A stretch of 64,000 nt of DNA from Lactococcus protaetiae (GCF_006965445.1 NZ_CP041356.1:186001-250000); one strand, 5' to 3'; numbered from the stretch's first letter, positions 31,032 through 41,051 are shown. Notes: generated by a model from the letters alone, not told the origin. Program-made: numbers and translations.

Positions 31032-31907
31032 TTGATTTTGATACTTTTTGATGAAAATCTTGGCAAAATCGGCTACTTTGACTTCTCCAAGATGATAATC
31101 AGAATTTTTTATCGCTTTATAAAACTGTTCTGGATTTTGTTGTACACGATTGAGTTGAGCAAAACCTGCGACATTACTTTCCGAAAAACCCGATTTACGC
31201 ATCGTATCTTCCACAGTCTCAATAGCCACTTGCTGATAAGTAACCTCAAGACCCACTGTGCGTAATGCCTGAATCCAGTCATCTCCAGTTACCCAGTCAC
31301 TGACAACATATTGCACGCTCTTGTCGGTAAATGCTTGTGTCAGGCTTTCATAAACGACATCTGCGATATCCGTAGGATAAACCCAAGCCCGTACTGTATC
31401 AATCGCTACTGGCTCAAAAATGGTTTGAGAGGCTTTGATTGTCGCCAGTTCACTAAAAAGATTAGTATAAAAACCGACAGGACGAATATGGCGTACATTG
31501 ACACCTTCAAGCGCATTTAAGGCTTCTTCTATGAAATGATAACTATAGAGTATCCCTGCTTCCTTGACATCAGCACCAACTGAGCTGAGGTTAACAACTT
31601 TTTTTACACCCGAAATTTTTACAGCTTGACTATAAATTTCTCCTAGAATTTGTGCATCTTTTGCCATGTCTTGAGTTGGAGTTCCACCAGAAACCATGAG
31701 ATAAACAACATCACTTCCTTTGAAAGTATTAATCAGAAATTCTAAATCTCGATTTGAACCTATGGCTGCATGAGCGCCCATTTTCTCAATTTCAGCAGCC
31801 CTATCAGCTTTAGAAGAGATGACAGTAACTTCATGTCCTTCTGCTATCAGTCTTGGAATATAGTGCTGATTGATATTACCAAGTGAGCCTAAAAGAGTGA
31901 TTTTCAT
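31029..31907 (-). CDS. NmrA-like NAD(P)-binding protein
   Basis: 292 residues. The N-terminal Rossmann fold has LLGSLGNINQHYIPRLIAEGHEVTVISSK. The body belongs to the atypical short-chain dehydrogenase (NmrA/HSCARG/QOR2-like) group, with VVNLSSVGAD and NVRHIRPVGFYTNLF. The start overlaps the stop of the oxidoreductase gene by four bases (ATGA), so the two are co-translated. It may be a quinone reductase or redox sensor. It forms part of the TetR-controlled module. Confidence 0.8.
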   Translation of the reverse strand: MKITLLGSLGNINQHYIPRLIAEGHEVTVISSKADRAAEIEKMGAHAAIGSNRDLEFLINTFKGSDVVYLMVSGGTPTQDMAKDAQILGEIYSQAVKISGVKKVVNLSSVGADVKEAGILYSYHFIEEALNALEGVNVRHIRPVGFYTNLFSELATIKASQTIFEPVAIDTVRAWVYPTDIADVVYESLTQAFTDKSVQYVVSDWVTGDDWIQALRTVGLEVTYQQVAIETVEDTMRKSGFSESNVAGFAQLNRVQQNPEQFYKAIKNSDYHLGEVKVADFAKIFIKKYQNQ

Positions 31908-32823
31908 AATGTAATGATGACCTTTCCATGTGCATGGCGACTAGCTTGTAACTCAACGGCCACCTGATAATCAGTAAGGTCAAACTTTCCTGCGAGCGGT
32001 ACTTTTAACTCTCCCGAAATAATATATTTTAAAATATGTGACATATCCTCTTTTGTGCTAGCTCCTCCCGTTGCGCGAGCAATTCCTGCTGGAGGTTCCG
32101 GCATCATGATAATCGTAGACATTTTTTCTGGTTTAATCCCAAGAGCAAGTCCAACTTCTAGCGTATCATGGCTAAATAAATCCGTTACAGCTGTGATATT
32201 AATATTTTTCAAACTTTCTAGCAATCTATCCCGTACTCAACAGGTTCTGCGCCCAAGCTACGTAAATAATCAAAAGTAGTATTAGAGCTTGTCCCTATGA
32301 CTTTTGCACCAGCTAACTTTGCAAGTTGCACAGCAAATGTACCCACACCACCAGCTGCACCGCCAATAAGTAAAGTATCACTGGCTTGCAAGTCCAAAGT
32401 TCGTAGCGCAACAACTGCTGTCAAACCACAAACTCCCAAAGTCGCTGCAATCTCATCTGAAATTTCGTTAGGTGTATGAAATAAACGATTTTCTGTTTCA
32501 ACTTTATCATTTGCCAAAATATATTCAGCTGCAGCCCCTTTATACGTTGTGCCAAACACACGGTCTCCAACCTTATAATTTTCAATATGCGTTCCTACTT
32601 TTTCGACGACACCTGCAAAATCATAAGCAAAAGTTGCAGGCAATTGTACGCCAAATTGTGCGCCCATCTGAGGGTACCTCATAATCAACCAATCCATTGG
32701 ATTGAGACCAACTGTGGTAACTCGAATGCGCACTTCATCCATAGATGGCTCAGGAATCGGTTGTTCCACTATTTTTAAAACATCTTTTGCTTCGCCAAAT
32801 TTTGTGTATTGTAAAGCTTTCAT
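31904..32823 (-). CDS. Zinc-free NADPH:quinone oxidoreductase, MDR family (frame interrupted at 32230-32232)
   Basis: Reads as one protein of about 306 residues after one G is added to the GGG at 32230-32232 (EPVEYGDRLLESLKNINI). The N-terminal GroES-like domain shows VGLNPMDWLIMRYPQMG and FAYDFAGVVEKVG. The Rossmann motif is GGAAGGVGTFAVQLAKLAGAKV. No catalytic zinc ligands are seen, as in quinone oxidoreductases. It probably detoxifies quinones or electrophiles. First gene of the pair divergent from tetR. Confidence 0.85.
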
Positions 32824-33203
32824 TTAATTTCCTCCTGTTCTAATACTGTTTGACTGTTAAACCTACGACTTAACAGTCAAAGTTTGCGACTACACCTTTC
32901 TCTTACGTTGCAAGGCACGCACTTTGTGCACCGTTCTGCGAAGGTCTATGTTTGTTTCACTAGCTACGCTGTCCGTTTGATTGCCATTTGGCGTTGGCGC
33001 TTTAGTGCCTTACAGCCAATGGACAGGCGTGCTAGCAAGCAAAGCTTGCAAGAGCAAAAAGCAGCATGGTTACAGTTCATCTAATAATTTTACTGCGTAA
33101 AATTAAAACTGAACTAGTATAAAGTGCCTCTATTGCGACTTCTTGTAGCAGATAGTAATCTTAACCAACCGTTTTACCTTATTAGCATAATCAGGCTAGT
33201 TTG
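32824..33203. repeat. Mosaic hairpin repeat between oxidoreductase and tetR promoters
   Basis: About 32880-33121 carries GCTACGCTGTCCGTTTGATTGCC (shared with 15330-15350), AATTTTAC-TGC-GTAAAATT, and an end GAACTAGTATA identical to the 25616-25626 repeat. It lies in the 5' leader of the oxidoreductase transcript. No gene is supported. Confidence 0.65.
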
Positions 33204-33289
33204 TGTTATAATAATGTCAGTAACTGACATCTCGAATTTAGTATAAGCTTATTAAAAAGATTTGTCAAGAAAAATGTCACAAACTGACA
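33204..33289. promoter_or_regulatory. Divergent tetR/oxidoreductase promoters with two TetR-type operators
   Basis: Operators TGTCAGTAACTGACA (33215-33229) and TGTCACAAACTGACA (33275-33289) have the same half-sites. Between them is a minus-strand promoter, TTGACA (33268-33263), 17 bases, TATACT (33245-33240). An extended -10 for tetR, TGTTATAAT (33204-33212), sits next to the first operator. A dimer on these sites would block both directions. Confidence 0.7.
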
Positions 33290-33320
33290 TTTTATAATTT
33301 AAAAGTTTTGGAAGAAGAAA

Positions 33321-33866
33321 ATGAAAAGCAAAGAAAAGTTACAAATTGCAGCCACTAAATTATTTATGGAAAAAGGTTACGAAAATACGACTGTACAAGA
33401 AATTTCGTCTTTAGCTGGTGTCACTGAACGCACCTTTTTTCGTCAATTCAAGGACAAATCTGATGTTCTTTTCGACTCAGAAAATCATTTAGGCAAACAA
33501 GTAGCAAGCTACATTTCAGAATATTCTTCAGATACCTTAAATCCGCTAAAGCTTGCTGTTTCAGGTTTTGCAGCAACTACTCTTTTCGATAAAAACAGAG
33601 AACGTGCACTTTCACGCACTCAGATTGTTAATTCACATCCTGACCTTATAGAACGCGAATTATTAAAAGCTCAGACTTTAATTGCATCCGTAGAAAATGC
33701 ACTAAGCCCTCACTTTGACAGCTCACTTTCCGCTCTATCAGCAAGATTTTCAGTAGAAATCTTTCATCTTGCATTTGTTAAATGGACTCATGAGAAAGAT
33801 AAAAAGTTCTCAGAACAGATTTGGGGTGTCTATGATACTTACAAAAAATTAATTGAACTTCCATAA
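33321..33866 (+). CDS. TetR/AcrR family repressor
   Basis: 181 residues. The N-terminal HTH reads LQIAATKLFMEKGYENTTVQEISSLAGVTERTFFRQFKDK, followed by a helical ligand domain. It is divergent from the quinone oxidoreductase/NmrA pair and flanked by two matching palindromes, so it almost certainly represses them and itself. The inducer is probably a quinone-like electrophile, by inference from the target genes. Confidence 0.92.
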   Translation: MKSKEKLQIAATKLFMEKGYENTTVQEISSLAGVTERTFFRQFKDKSDVLFDSENHLGKQVASYISEYSSDTLNPLKLAVSGFAATTLFDKNRERALSRTQIVNSHPDLIERELLKAQTLIASVENALSPHFDSSLSALSARFSVEIFHLAFVKWTHEKDKKFSEQIWGVYDTYKKLIELP

Positions 33867-33876
33867 GTACTGACAA

Positions 33877-33917
33877 ACTAAAAAGTTACTGACAGAAATT
33901 CTGTCAGTAACTTTTTT
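33877..33917. terminator. Bidirectional terminator between tetR and adk
   Basis: AAAAGTTACTGACAG (33881-33895) and CTGTCAGTAACTTTT (33901-33915) form a perfect 15-bp stem with A/T runs on both sides. The two convergent genes share it. Confidence 0.85.
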
Positions 33918-33920
33918 TGA

Positions 33921-34568
33921 TTAACCGAGTACAGATTTAATATCTTCTGTAACCCTGTTGATTTCTTGTTCACCTTTGATGTCTTTAACAAGACCAAGTT
34001 CAAGGTAATGTTCAATGATTGGTGCAGATTCTTTGATGTTAACATCCAAACGATTTTTAACTGTTTCAGGAACATCATCAGCACGCTGATAAAGGTCATG
34101 ACTTCCACAAACATCACAAGTTCCTTCAACTTTCGTTGGATTAAAGATTTTATGATAAGTCGCTCCACAGTTACGACAAATATAACGTCCGCTCAGTCGA
34201 TCCACAAGAATATCTGGATTGACCACAATATTGACTACAGCATCAAGCTTGATACCCAATTCCACAAGCATTTTATCAAGTGCATGGGCTTGATCAATTG
34301 TGCGAGGGTAACCATCGAGTAAGAATCCTGAAGCTTTGATATCATCTTGTCCTAAACGTTCTTTAACAATTCCATTTGTCACTTCATCAGGAACTAACTC
34401 ACCTTTATCAATGAATGATTTAGCAAGCTTCCCCATTTCAGTCTCATTTTTCATCGCTGCACGGAACATATCTCCTGTTGAAATATGATTTACACCATAA
34501 TTTTTGACGATAAATTCTGCTTGAGTTCCTTTACCAGCTCCCGGAAGTCCCATAATTAACAAATTCAT
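33921..34568 (-). CDS. adk: Adenylate kinase
   Basis: 215 residues. The P-loop is [10 protein letters not shown] (7-16). The long LID domain has a four-Cys zinc site, CRNCG...CDVCG, as in Gram-positive enzymes. It interconverts ATP+AMP and 2 ADP. It follows secY as in most Firmicutes but is separated from it by a terminator. Confidence 0.97.
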   Translation of the reverse strand: MNLLIMGLPGAGKGTQAEFIVKNYGVNHISTGDMFRAAMKNETEMGKLAKSFIDKGELVPDEVTNGIVKERLGQDDIKASGFLLDGYPRTIDQAHALDKMLVELGIKLDAVVNIVVNPDILVDRLSGRYICRNCGATYHKIFNPTKVEGTCDVCGSHDLYQRADDVPETVKNRLDVNIKESAPIIEHYLELGLVKDIKGEQEINRVTEDIKSVLG

Positions 34569-34660
34569 TTTGCTTTCTCCTAATTTTTTCTGTCAGCACT
34601 AACAGAAAATTTCTGTATTTTCACTTTCTAATTCTAGCGTATTTTTAGTAAAAAATAAAG

Positions 34661-34687
34661 AAAAATCTTGCTTTACGCAAGATTTTT
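34661..34687 (-). terminator. Terminator after secY
   Basis: AAAAATCTTGC (34661-34671) with GCAAGATTTTT (34677-34687), followed on the minus strand by a T-rich tract. It overlaps the secY stop. Confidence 0.75.
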
Positions 34688-36003
34688 ATTTCACTTCTAG
34701 TGGATTATCCATAAATCCTGTATATTTCCGCTTGAGCAAGTAACCTTCGAGCTGTTTGACAGCTTGGATAGCCACCTGAATCAAAATCAGTAATGATGTC
34801 CCACCAAGTGCAACGATTTTAGGAAGTCCCCAAATATTTTGCGCCGCAATTGGAATAATAGAAATCAAACCGAGAAAGAGTGCACCAACCGTTGATAAAC
34901 GCATCAACAAGCGTGACACATACTTTTCAGTTCCTTTACCTGGACGTACTGATGGGATATAAGAACCTTGTTTCTGAAGGTTTTCTGCCATCTTTTCAGG
35001 ATTAACCTGTACGAACGAATAGAAGAAAGTGAAAAGAACAATCAGGAGAGCATAGAAAAGCATTCCCGTCCAAGTTGTATACGACAAGGCGTTTTGAAGT
35101 GTTGCAAGCCAACCAACATTATCACCATTTGCACGTTGTAAAAACTGCAAAATGGTCGCTGGAGCTGTAGTGATAGAACCAGCAAAGATAACTGGAATAA
35201 CTCCTGCTGGATTGACACGAAGTGGTAAATAAGAACTTGTAGGTGCCCTTGAGTCAACTTCGTATATTGAATAGGAACTTTGCGTTCCGCTTGTTGTACG
35301 AAAGTTGTCACATAAATAATAACAATCGCTGCAAGAATCAAGCCGATTACGAAAAGCCAAGACATAGGAATTTCTGATGGACGCACATTTTGGAATTTTT
35401 CTGTATAAACAGATTGTACCGCTGACGGAATACCAGAAACAATCCCGCAAAGATAATTACAGAGACTCCTGAACCAAATCCTTTTTCATTGATTTGTTCA
35501 CCCATCCAAGTTACAACCATTGACCCTGTGGTCAAAATGGCTCCAATCATCAAATAACTTTGCAAATTTGGATTCTCAACAATATTGAGTGAGCTCATCG
35601 CTTGAAAACCAGCAGTGATACCAATAGATTGTGCCATAGCAAGCACTAAGGTAATATAACGCGTTGCTTGATTCAGCTTACGACGTCCAATCTCTCCTTG
35701 TTTTGACCACTCCACAAATTTCGGTAAAATATCCATTTGTAAAAGTTGAACGATAATAGATGCTGTAATATAAGGCGAAACTCCCATCGCGAAAAGCGAG
35801 TAGTTTTGCATCGCATTACCAGACACCAAATTCATCATGTTCAAAAACGGAAGATTACTGATTTCTGTCAAGTTTTGTACGTTGACACCAGGCACTGTAA
35901 TATGTGCCCCTAATCGAAAGACAAAAAGGATGAAAATCGTAAAGAGGATTCTTGCTCGGACGTCTTTAACCTTAAAGGCTTCCTTAAGTGTTTTAAAAAA
36001 CAT
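34686..36003 (-). CDS. secY: Protein translocase subunit SecY (frame interrupted at 35444-35446 and 35246-35248)
   Basis: Ten-helix channel protein of the Sec translocon. The start MFFKTLKEAFKVKDVRARI is standard. As written, the frame leaves the family after VSVIIFAG. One G added at 35444-35446 restores AGIVSGIPSAVQSVYTEKFQ. A second G added at 35246-35248 restores LTQGAPTSSYLPLRVNPAGVIP and runs to the normal end (YTGFMDNPLEVK), giving about 439 residues. SecY is essential, so two real frameshifts are not credible; these are most likely base-calling errors. Confidence 0.95.
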
Positions 36004-36074
36004 AAAACCTCCTTAAAGCGTTTTAATTGTAAATAGACAATAAGCGGCTGAAAATCAACCGCCAATTGAATAGA

Positions 36075-36518
36075 TTAAGCTTCTTCTACAGAACCACCGT
36101 TTGCTTCGATTGCAGCTTTTGCAGCAGCAGATACTTTAGCAACTTTAACTGTGAGGTTTTTAACTGTCAATTCGCCGTTCGCAAGAACTTTAACACCAGA
36201 TTTAACATCTTTAACAATTTTAGCAGCTACAAGAGTTTCAGCTGAAACAGTAGCTCCATCTTCAAGACGGTTCAAAGTTTCAAGATTAACAATAGCATAC
36301 TCTTTGCGGTTAACGTTCAAGAAACCACGTTTTGGCATACGACGGAATAATGGAGTTTGTCCACCTTCAAAACCAGGACGAACACCACCACCTGAACGAG
36401 ATTTTTGACCTTTTTGTCCACGACCAGATGTTTTACCATTACCTGATGATGTACCACGACCTACACGATTACGTACTTTACGGCTACCTTCGGCAGCTTT
36501 CAATGAATGAAGTTCCAT
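36075..36518 (-). CDS. rplO: 50S ribosomal protein L15
   Basis: 147 residues, [22 protein letters not shown] with the Gly/Lys/Arg-rich N-terminal extension of the family. It directly precedes secY. Confidence 0.97.
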   Translation of the reverse strand: MELHSLKAAEGSRKVRNRVGRGTSSGNGKTSGRGQKGQKSRSGGGVRPGFEGGQTPLFRRMPKRGFLNVNRKEYAIVNLETLNRLEDGATVSAETLVAAKIVKDVKSGVKVLANGELTVKNLTVKVAKVSAAAKAAIEANGGSVEEA

Positions 36519-36706
36519 TTTTTCTCCTTATTTTGTACCTTGCTGTCGCCCATTCTACATGTAAGGAACGTGTAAAATGAACTCGCCGATACTTTAACTA
36601 TATATTTCATCCGAATGTCGGACTATACTATTCTACTAAAATTACAATAAAATAGCAAATAATTTCAAAAAAATCTGCCACAGGGACAGACTTCTATTTC
36701 TTTTAA

Positions 36707-36886
36707 TTAAGCTTCTTCAACTTTTACTAAGTGAGAGATTGAATTTACCATACCACGAATTGCAGCTGATTCTTCTTTCACTACTGAGCTGTTGAGTTTA
36801 CCAAGACCGAGTGCTTTTACAGTTTTGCGTTGAGCAGGGATACGGCCGATTGGTGAATTTACCAAAGTAATTTTAATTTGAGCCAT
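36707..36886 (-). CDS. rpmD: 50S ribosomal protein L30
   Basis: 59 residues: [36 protein letters not shown] and a C-terminal [15 protein letters not shown] precedes the ATG at 36886. It lies between rpsE and rplO, the standard spc order. About 190 bases of A/T-rich DNA separate it from rplO. Confidence 0.95.
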   Translation of the reverse strand: MAQIKITLVNSPIGRIPAQRKTVKALGLGKLNSSVVKEESAAIRGMVNSISHLVKVEEA

Positions 36887-36896
36887 TTTTTCCTCC

Positions 36897-37391
36897 TTAT
36901 GCTAAATCTGATACTGATTTACCGCGCAATGCAGCAACTTCTTCAGCACGTTTCAATTGTTTCAAACCATCAACTGTTGCACGAACAACATTAATTGGTG
37001 TATTTGAACCCAATGATTTAGTTGTAACGTCAGCAATACCAGCAAGTTCGAGTACGGCACGTACAGAACCACCAGCTGCAACACCTGAACCTTCTACAGC
37101 AGGTTTAAGGAGGATTTTACCACCACCGAATACGCCAAGCGCTTCGTGAGGGAGTGTAGTACCTACCATAGGAACTGTAATAAGGTTTTTCTTAGCTGCT
37201 TCAATTGCTTTACGGATTGCTTCTGGAACTTCTTGAGCTTTACCTGTACCGAAACCAACACGTCCGTTACGGTCACCAACAACTACAAGCGCTGCAAAGC
37301 GGAGACGACGTCCACCTTTAACAACTTTAGTAACACGGTTGATTCCAACAACGCGTTCTTCGAATTCTTTAACTTCTTCGTTTCTAGCCAT
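36897..37391 (-). CDS. rpsE: 30S ribosomal protein S5
   Basis: 164 residues with [23 protein letters not shown] and the double-stranded RNA-binding fold; GVGKAxExP-type segment present as [16 protein letters not shown]. Complete. Confidence 0.97.
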   Translation of the reverse strand: MARNEEVKEFEERVVGINRVTKVVKGGRRLRFAALVVVGDRNGRVGFGTGKAQEVPEAIRKAIEAAKKNLITVPMVGTTLPHEALGVFGGGKILLKPAVEGSGVAAGGSVRAVLELAGIADVTTKSLGSNTPINVVRATVDGLKQLKRAEEVAALRGKSVSDLA

Positions 37392-37411
37392 TTTAATGAT
37401 TACCCCTTTCC

Positions 37412-37759
37412 TTAGAATTTCAATCCAGCTTCACGAGCTGCTGTAGCAAGCGCTGCAACACGCCCGTGATAGAGGTAACCACCGCGGTCGAAGACAACTG
37501 CTTCAACGCCTTTAGCTTTTGCAGCTTCAGCAACGAGTTTACCAACTTCTGCGGCTTGTTCAGTTTTAGTTCCTGACAATTTGAGTGATGAAGCTGAAGC
37601 AAGTGTAACACCTGCTACGTCATCAATAACTTGTGCATAGATGTTTGTGTTAGAACGGAAAACGTTCAAACGTGGAGTTTCAGCAGTACCTGAAATTTTT
37701 CCGCGAACGCGAATATGGCGTTTTTGGCGGAGTTTGTTTTTATCTGGTTTAGAAATCAC
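37412..37759 (-). CDS. rplR: 50S ribosomal protein L18
   Basis: 115 residues, [29 protein letters not shown], ending [17 protein letters not shown]. Binds 5S rRNA. Normal length. Confidence 0.97.
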   Translation of the reverse strand: MISKPDKNKLRQKRHIRVRGKISGTAETPRLNVFRSNTNIYAQVIDDVAGVTLASASSLKLSGTKTEQAAEVGKLVAEAAKAKGVEAVVFDRGGYLYHGRVAALATAAREAGLKF

Positions 37760-37930
37760 AATTCTACCTCTTTAAAATTTTTAAATTTCGATAGTTTTTG
37801 CCATCGATTTTCTTGCCTATATATATGCAAGCGGGGAGTTTTTGTCTGTCTAATTTAGGTTAGCATTGACAAAATCTTGGCACGACCCATATGTGTGTCC
37901 CACCAACTACGGATTATAATCTCAAAAAGA

Positions 37931-38467
37931 TTATTTACCAGTTTTACCTTCTTTACGACGTACAAATTCGCCAACATAACGAATCCCTTTACCTTTATAA
38001 GGTTCTGGAGCACGACGACTACGTACATAAGCTGCCATTTGGCCAACAGCTTCTTTGCTGACACCTTCAACAACGATAGAGGTTGGACTAGCAACAACAA
38101 ACTTGATACCTGCTGGAGCTTCGATTTCATCTGGATGTGATTTACCAACTGAAAGAACAAGTTTAGTTCCTTGAAGTTGCGCACGATATCCTACCCCAAT
38201 CATTTCAAGGGCTTTAGAGAAACCTTCAGAAACACCAGTGACCATGTTATTGAAAAGGGCACGAGTTGTACCATGAATTGTTTTCATTTCTTTGCTGTCA
38301 TCAGGACGAGTGAAAGTTGCTTCATTACCTTCAATATTCAACTTGATGTTTTCATTGAAAGTACGTGTCAATTCACCTTTAGGACCTTTAACAGTTACTG
38401 TAGCGCCGTTTTGTTCAACTGTAACACCAGCTGGGATAACAACGACTTTGTTACCAATACGTGACAT
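37931..38467 (-). CDS. rplF: 50S ribosomal protein L6
   Basis: 178 residues, [21 protein letters not shown], ending [24 protein letters not shown]. Two tandem L6 folds. About 170 bases separate it from rplR, longer than usual. Confidence 0.97.
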   Translation of the reverse strand: MSRIGNKVVVIPAGVTVEQNGATVTVKGPKGELTRTFNENIKLNIEGNEATFTRPDDSKEMKTIHGTTRALFNNMVTGVSEGFSKALEMIGVGYRAQLQGTKLVLSVGKSHPDEIEAPAGIKFVVASPTSIVVEGVSKEAVGQMAAYVRSRRAPEPYKGKGIRYVGEFVRRKEGKTGK

Positions 38468-38544
38468 GTTTTTTCTCCTGTTAGATTATCAGATTGCTAA
38501 GCAATCAGTTTTCACGGGTTTTAAATCAAATTAGACTTAAAAAT

Positions 38545-38586
38545 TTTCTGTCAGTGCTGACAATAAATCTGTCAGTGCTGACAAAT
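38545..38586. repeat. Two tandem CTGTCAGTGCTGACA palindromes between rpsH and rplF
   Basis: CTGTCAGTGCTGACA occurs at 38548-38562 and again at 38569-38583, 21 bases apart, in the gap between rpsH and rplF inside the spc operon. There is no T-run, so this is not an obvious terminator. Confidence 0.7.
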
Positions 38587-38593
38587 GCAACAA

Positions 38594-38992
38594 TTACCAG
38601 ATGTAGGCAATTACTTCACCACCAACATTATTTTGACGGGCAACTTTATCTGTTACGACACCAGTAGATGTTGAGATGATAGCTGTACCAAGTCCGTTAA
38701 GAACTTTAGGAACATCGTCAGATTTCACATAAACGCGAAGACCTGGTTTTGAGATACGTTTCAAGTTTGTGATAACTTTTTCGCCGTTTTTACCGTATTT
38801 AAGGAAAACACGAATTACGCCTTGTTTGTTATCTTCAACGTATTCAACGTCTTTCACATAACCTTCAGCTTTGAGGATTTCAGCGATTTGACGTTTAATC
38901 TTGCTTGCAGGTGCTTCTACAACATCGAATTTACGCATATTAGCGTTACGAATACGAGTGAGGAAATCTGCGATTGGGTCAGTCATTACCAT
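38594..38992 (-). CDS. rpsH: 30S ribosomal protein S8
   Basis: 132 residues from ATG 38992 ([19 protein letters not shown]), the family start, with GGAGAAAT upstream. The open frame to 39043 is longer but has no family match. It now heads its own transcription unit after the inserted lipoprotein gene. Confidence 0.96.
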   Translation of the reverse strand: MVMTDPIADFLTRIRNANMRKFDVVEAPASKIKRQIAEILKAEGYVKDVEYVEDNKQGVIRVFLKYGKNGEKVITNLKRISKPGLRVYVKSDDVPKVLNGLGTAIISTSTGVVTDKVARQNNVGGEVIAYIW

Positions 38993-39082
38993 AATGTAAT
39001 TTCTCCTTATTTGTAGTTTGGGTGTGTTCAATCCCACTTTCAAATTAATGAGGTCTTTTTCATAAAAAGACCGAACTTAATT

Positions 39083-39111
39083 AGTATAGCAAAACTTCCG
39101 CACCATGTCAA
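39083..39111 (-). promoter_or_regulatory. Strong promoter in front of rpsH
   Basis: On the minus strand, TTGACA (39111-39106), a 17-base spacer and TATACT (39088-39083), about 90 bases upstream of rpsH. It lies after the terminator of the inserted lipoprotein gene and restores transcription of the rest of the spc operon. Confidence 0.75.
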
Positions 39112-39157
39112 CACTTTTCTTTACAATGTTTTCGGGTGTGTCATAGTTTTTTTTATA

Positions 39158-39188
39158 AAAAAATACTGACAGAATTTCTGTCAGTAAC
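39158..39188 (-). terminator. Terminator of the inserted lipoprotein gene
   Basis: TACTGACAGAA (39164-39174) pairs with TTCTGTCAGTA (39176-39186), then a T7 run on the minus strand. Confidence 0.85.
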
Positions 39189-39200
39189 TTTCATCATAGC

Positions 39201-39824
39201 TTACGAATTCGGACTTTTTGTATCATTACTTATCTTGTAAAAAAATGACATTGGGTTAGTATCAAATATTTCCAAACCCTCATCATCTGAAGTTATTGCA
39301 AATCTATCTTTTGTCCTATCTGTTTTATCCGTTTGTGAAGAATTTGCAAAAGTTGGCGAGCTGTTAGCCGCAGCAAACAAGAAGCCCATGTGTTTCCCAA
39401 GATTCACAGCACCGGCAATAATAACCCCATTCTTTAATTGTGGTCCAGATATAACTCTTTGATATTCTGAACTAAAAATGATGGTACCATTTTTCAAAAC
39501 AGCTTTACCACTTCCGTCAGTAGTTTGCCATGTTCCGTTTAAAGAAGAATAGTCACCCGCGAGAATTTGAGAGCTGTTTGCAGCTTCATACTGACTAGTA
39601 GAGCTGGAACTTGTGCTTATATCTGAATTCGTACTCGTGCTTGAAGATTGTGAACTACTACTTTGAAGACTTTCCTTACTTTTTGCACTTTGTGATAAAC
39701 TAGAATGCTCAGTTTTTTTACTTTCTTTACTCCCACTACTACAAGCTGTTAAAGTCGCTAAAGCTCCTAAAAAAATTACAGAAACTGTTACATACTTTTT
39801 GATTTTAACAAATTTCTTTTCCAT
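39201..39824 (-). CDS. DUF6287-type lipoprotein inserted in the ribosomal cluster
   Basis: 207 residues. The signal peptide ends in a lipobox LTAC, then a long Ser/Thr/Gln-rich linker (about 30-85). The C-terminal beta domain has GDYSSLNGTWQTTDGSGKAVLKNGTI, as in DUF6287 lipoproteins of streptococci and lactococci. The function is unknown. It has its own terminator and sits between rpsN and rpsH, normally adjacent, with a terminator on its upstream side too. It is therefore an accessory cassette in a conserved operon. Confidence 0.82.
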   Translation of the reverse strand: MEKKFVKIKKYVTVSVIFLGALATLTACSSGSKESKKTEHSSLSQSAKSKESLQSSSSQSSSTSTNSDISTSSSSTSQYEAANSSQILAGDYSSLNGTWQTTDGSGKAVLKNGTIIFSSEYQRVISGPQLKNGVIIAGAVNLGKHMGFLFAAANSSPTFANSSQTDKTDRTKDRFAITSDDEGLEIFDTNPMSFFYKISNDTKSPNS

Positions 39825-39917
39825 AAATTTCTCCTATTCTTCAGCTATTATAGCAAATTATTACTCTTATTTCACTTCCTAGAAAACGCTTTCTTCATCA
39901 TAAGCATTCTATGATAC

Positions 39918-39954
39918 AAAAAAATTACTGACAGAAATTCTGTCAGTAATTTTT
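39918..39954 (-). terminator. Terminator after rpsN
   Basis: AAAATTACTGACAG (39921-39934) pairs with CTGTCAGTAATTTT (39940-39953), with a T-run on the minus strand. It divides the S10-spc transcript. Confidence 0.85.
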
Positions 39955-39978
39955 ATTCGTTACACGATAATTAACAAA

Positions 39979-40164
39979 TTACCATGATGCTTTTTTAACG
40001 CCTGGCAATTGACCTTTGTAAGCCAATTCGCGAAGACAGATACGGCAAAGTTTAAATTTGCGGTAAACTGAATGTGGACGTCCGCAGCGTTCGCAACGAG
40101 TATAAGCTTGCGTTGAGAATTTTGCAGGGCGTTGGTTTTTAACAACCATAGATTTCTTAGCCAT
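39979..40164 (-). CDS. rpsN: 30S ribosomal protein S14, zinc type (Z)
   Basis: 61 residues with the zinc ribbon [23 protein letters not shown] (C-x2-C...C-x2-C), the short zinc-binding S14 of Firmicutes. It comes right after rplE and is followed by a terminator rather than by rpsH. Confidence 0.96.
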
Positions 40165-40182
40165 TTATGTATTCTCCCTATC

Positions 40183-40725
40183 TTATTTAGCGAACGGCAT
40201 GCCAAGTTTAGCAAGCAATTCATGTGATTCTTCGTCAGAGTTAGCAGTTGTAACGATAACAATATCGAGACCACGTACTTTATCAACATCATCATAGTTG
40301 ATTTCTGGGAAAATCAATTGTTCCTTCACACCAAGTGTGTAGTTACCACGTCCGTCAAATGCTTTATTTGACACACCATGGAAGTCACGTACACGTGGAA
40401 GTGAAACAGTAACCAATTTATCCAAAAATTCGAACATACGTTCGCCGCGAAGTGTTACTTTCGCACCGATAGGCATTCCTTCACGAAGGCGGAAAGCAGC
40501 GATTGATTTCTTAGCTTTAGTGATGAGTGGCTTTTGACCAGAAATAAGCGCAAGTTCTGCAACTGCTTTATCAAGGTTTTTAGAGTTATTTACAGCATCT
40601 CCAACACCCATGTTGAGCACGATTTTATCAACTTTTGGCACTGCCATAATAGAAGTGTAGCCGAATTTTTCAGTCAACGCTGGTACTACTTCGTTAGTGT
40701 ATTTTTCTTTCAAACGATTAGTCAT
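40183..40725 (-). CDS. rplE: 50S ribosomal protein L5
   Basis: 180 residues, [23 protein letters not shown], with [13 protein letters not shown] and [19 protein letters not shown]. Binds 5S rRNA and contacts the P-site tRNA. Confidence 0.98.
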   Translation of the reverse strand: MTNRLKEKYTNEVVPALTEKFGYTSIMAVPKVDKIVLNMGVGDAVNNSKNLDKAVAELALISGQKPLITKAKKSIAAFRLREGMPIGAKVTLRGERMFEFLDKLVTVSLPRVRDFHGVSNKAFDGRGNYTLGVKEQLIFPEINYDDVDKVRGLDIVIVTTANSDEESHELLAKLGMPFAK

Positions 40726-40745
40726 TATTCTTTCTCCTTCCCTTC

Positions 40746-41051
40746 TTAATCCAGGATTTCGCCTGATTTTTTGTTGAAACGAACTTTTTTGCCGTCAACT
40801 TCTTTGTAACCTACACGACCAGCAACACCATTTTTATCAAGTACTTGTACGTTAGAAACGTGGATAGGTGCTTCGATTTCAAGAATTGCGCCATTAGGAT
40901 TTACAGCGTTAGGTTTTTGGTGTTTCTTCATGATAGCAACACCTTCAACAACGACTTTATTCAATTTTGGCAAAGCTTTGAGGACTTTACCAGTAGTTCC
41001 GCGGTCTTTACCTGCGATAACTTTAACTGTATCACCAGTTTTTACAAACAT
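40746..41051 (-). CDS. rplX: 50S ribosomal protein L24
   Basis: 101 residues from ATG 41051 ([18 protein letters not shown]), the KOW-motif start typical of the family. An in-frame ATG at 41075 would add eight residues without similarity and is rejected. L24 starts 50S assembly. Confidence 0.95.
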   Translation of the reverse strand: MFVKTGDTVKVIAGKDRGTTGKVLKALPKLNKVVVEGVAIMKKHQKPNAVNPNGAILEIEAPIHVSNVQVLDKNGVAGRVGYKEVDGKKVRFNKKSGEILD

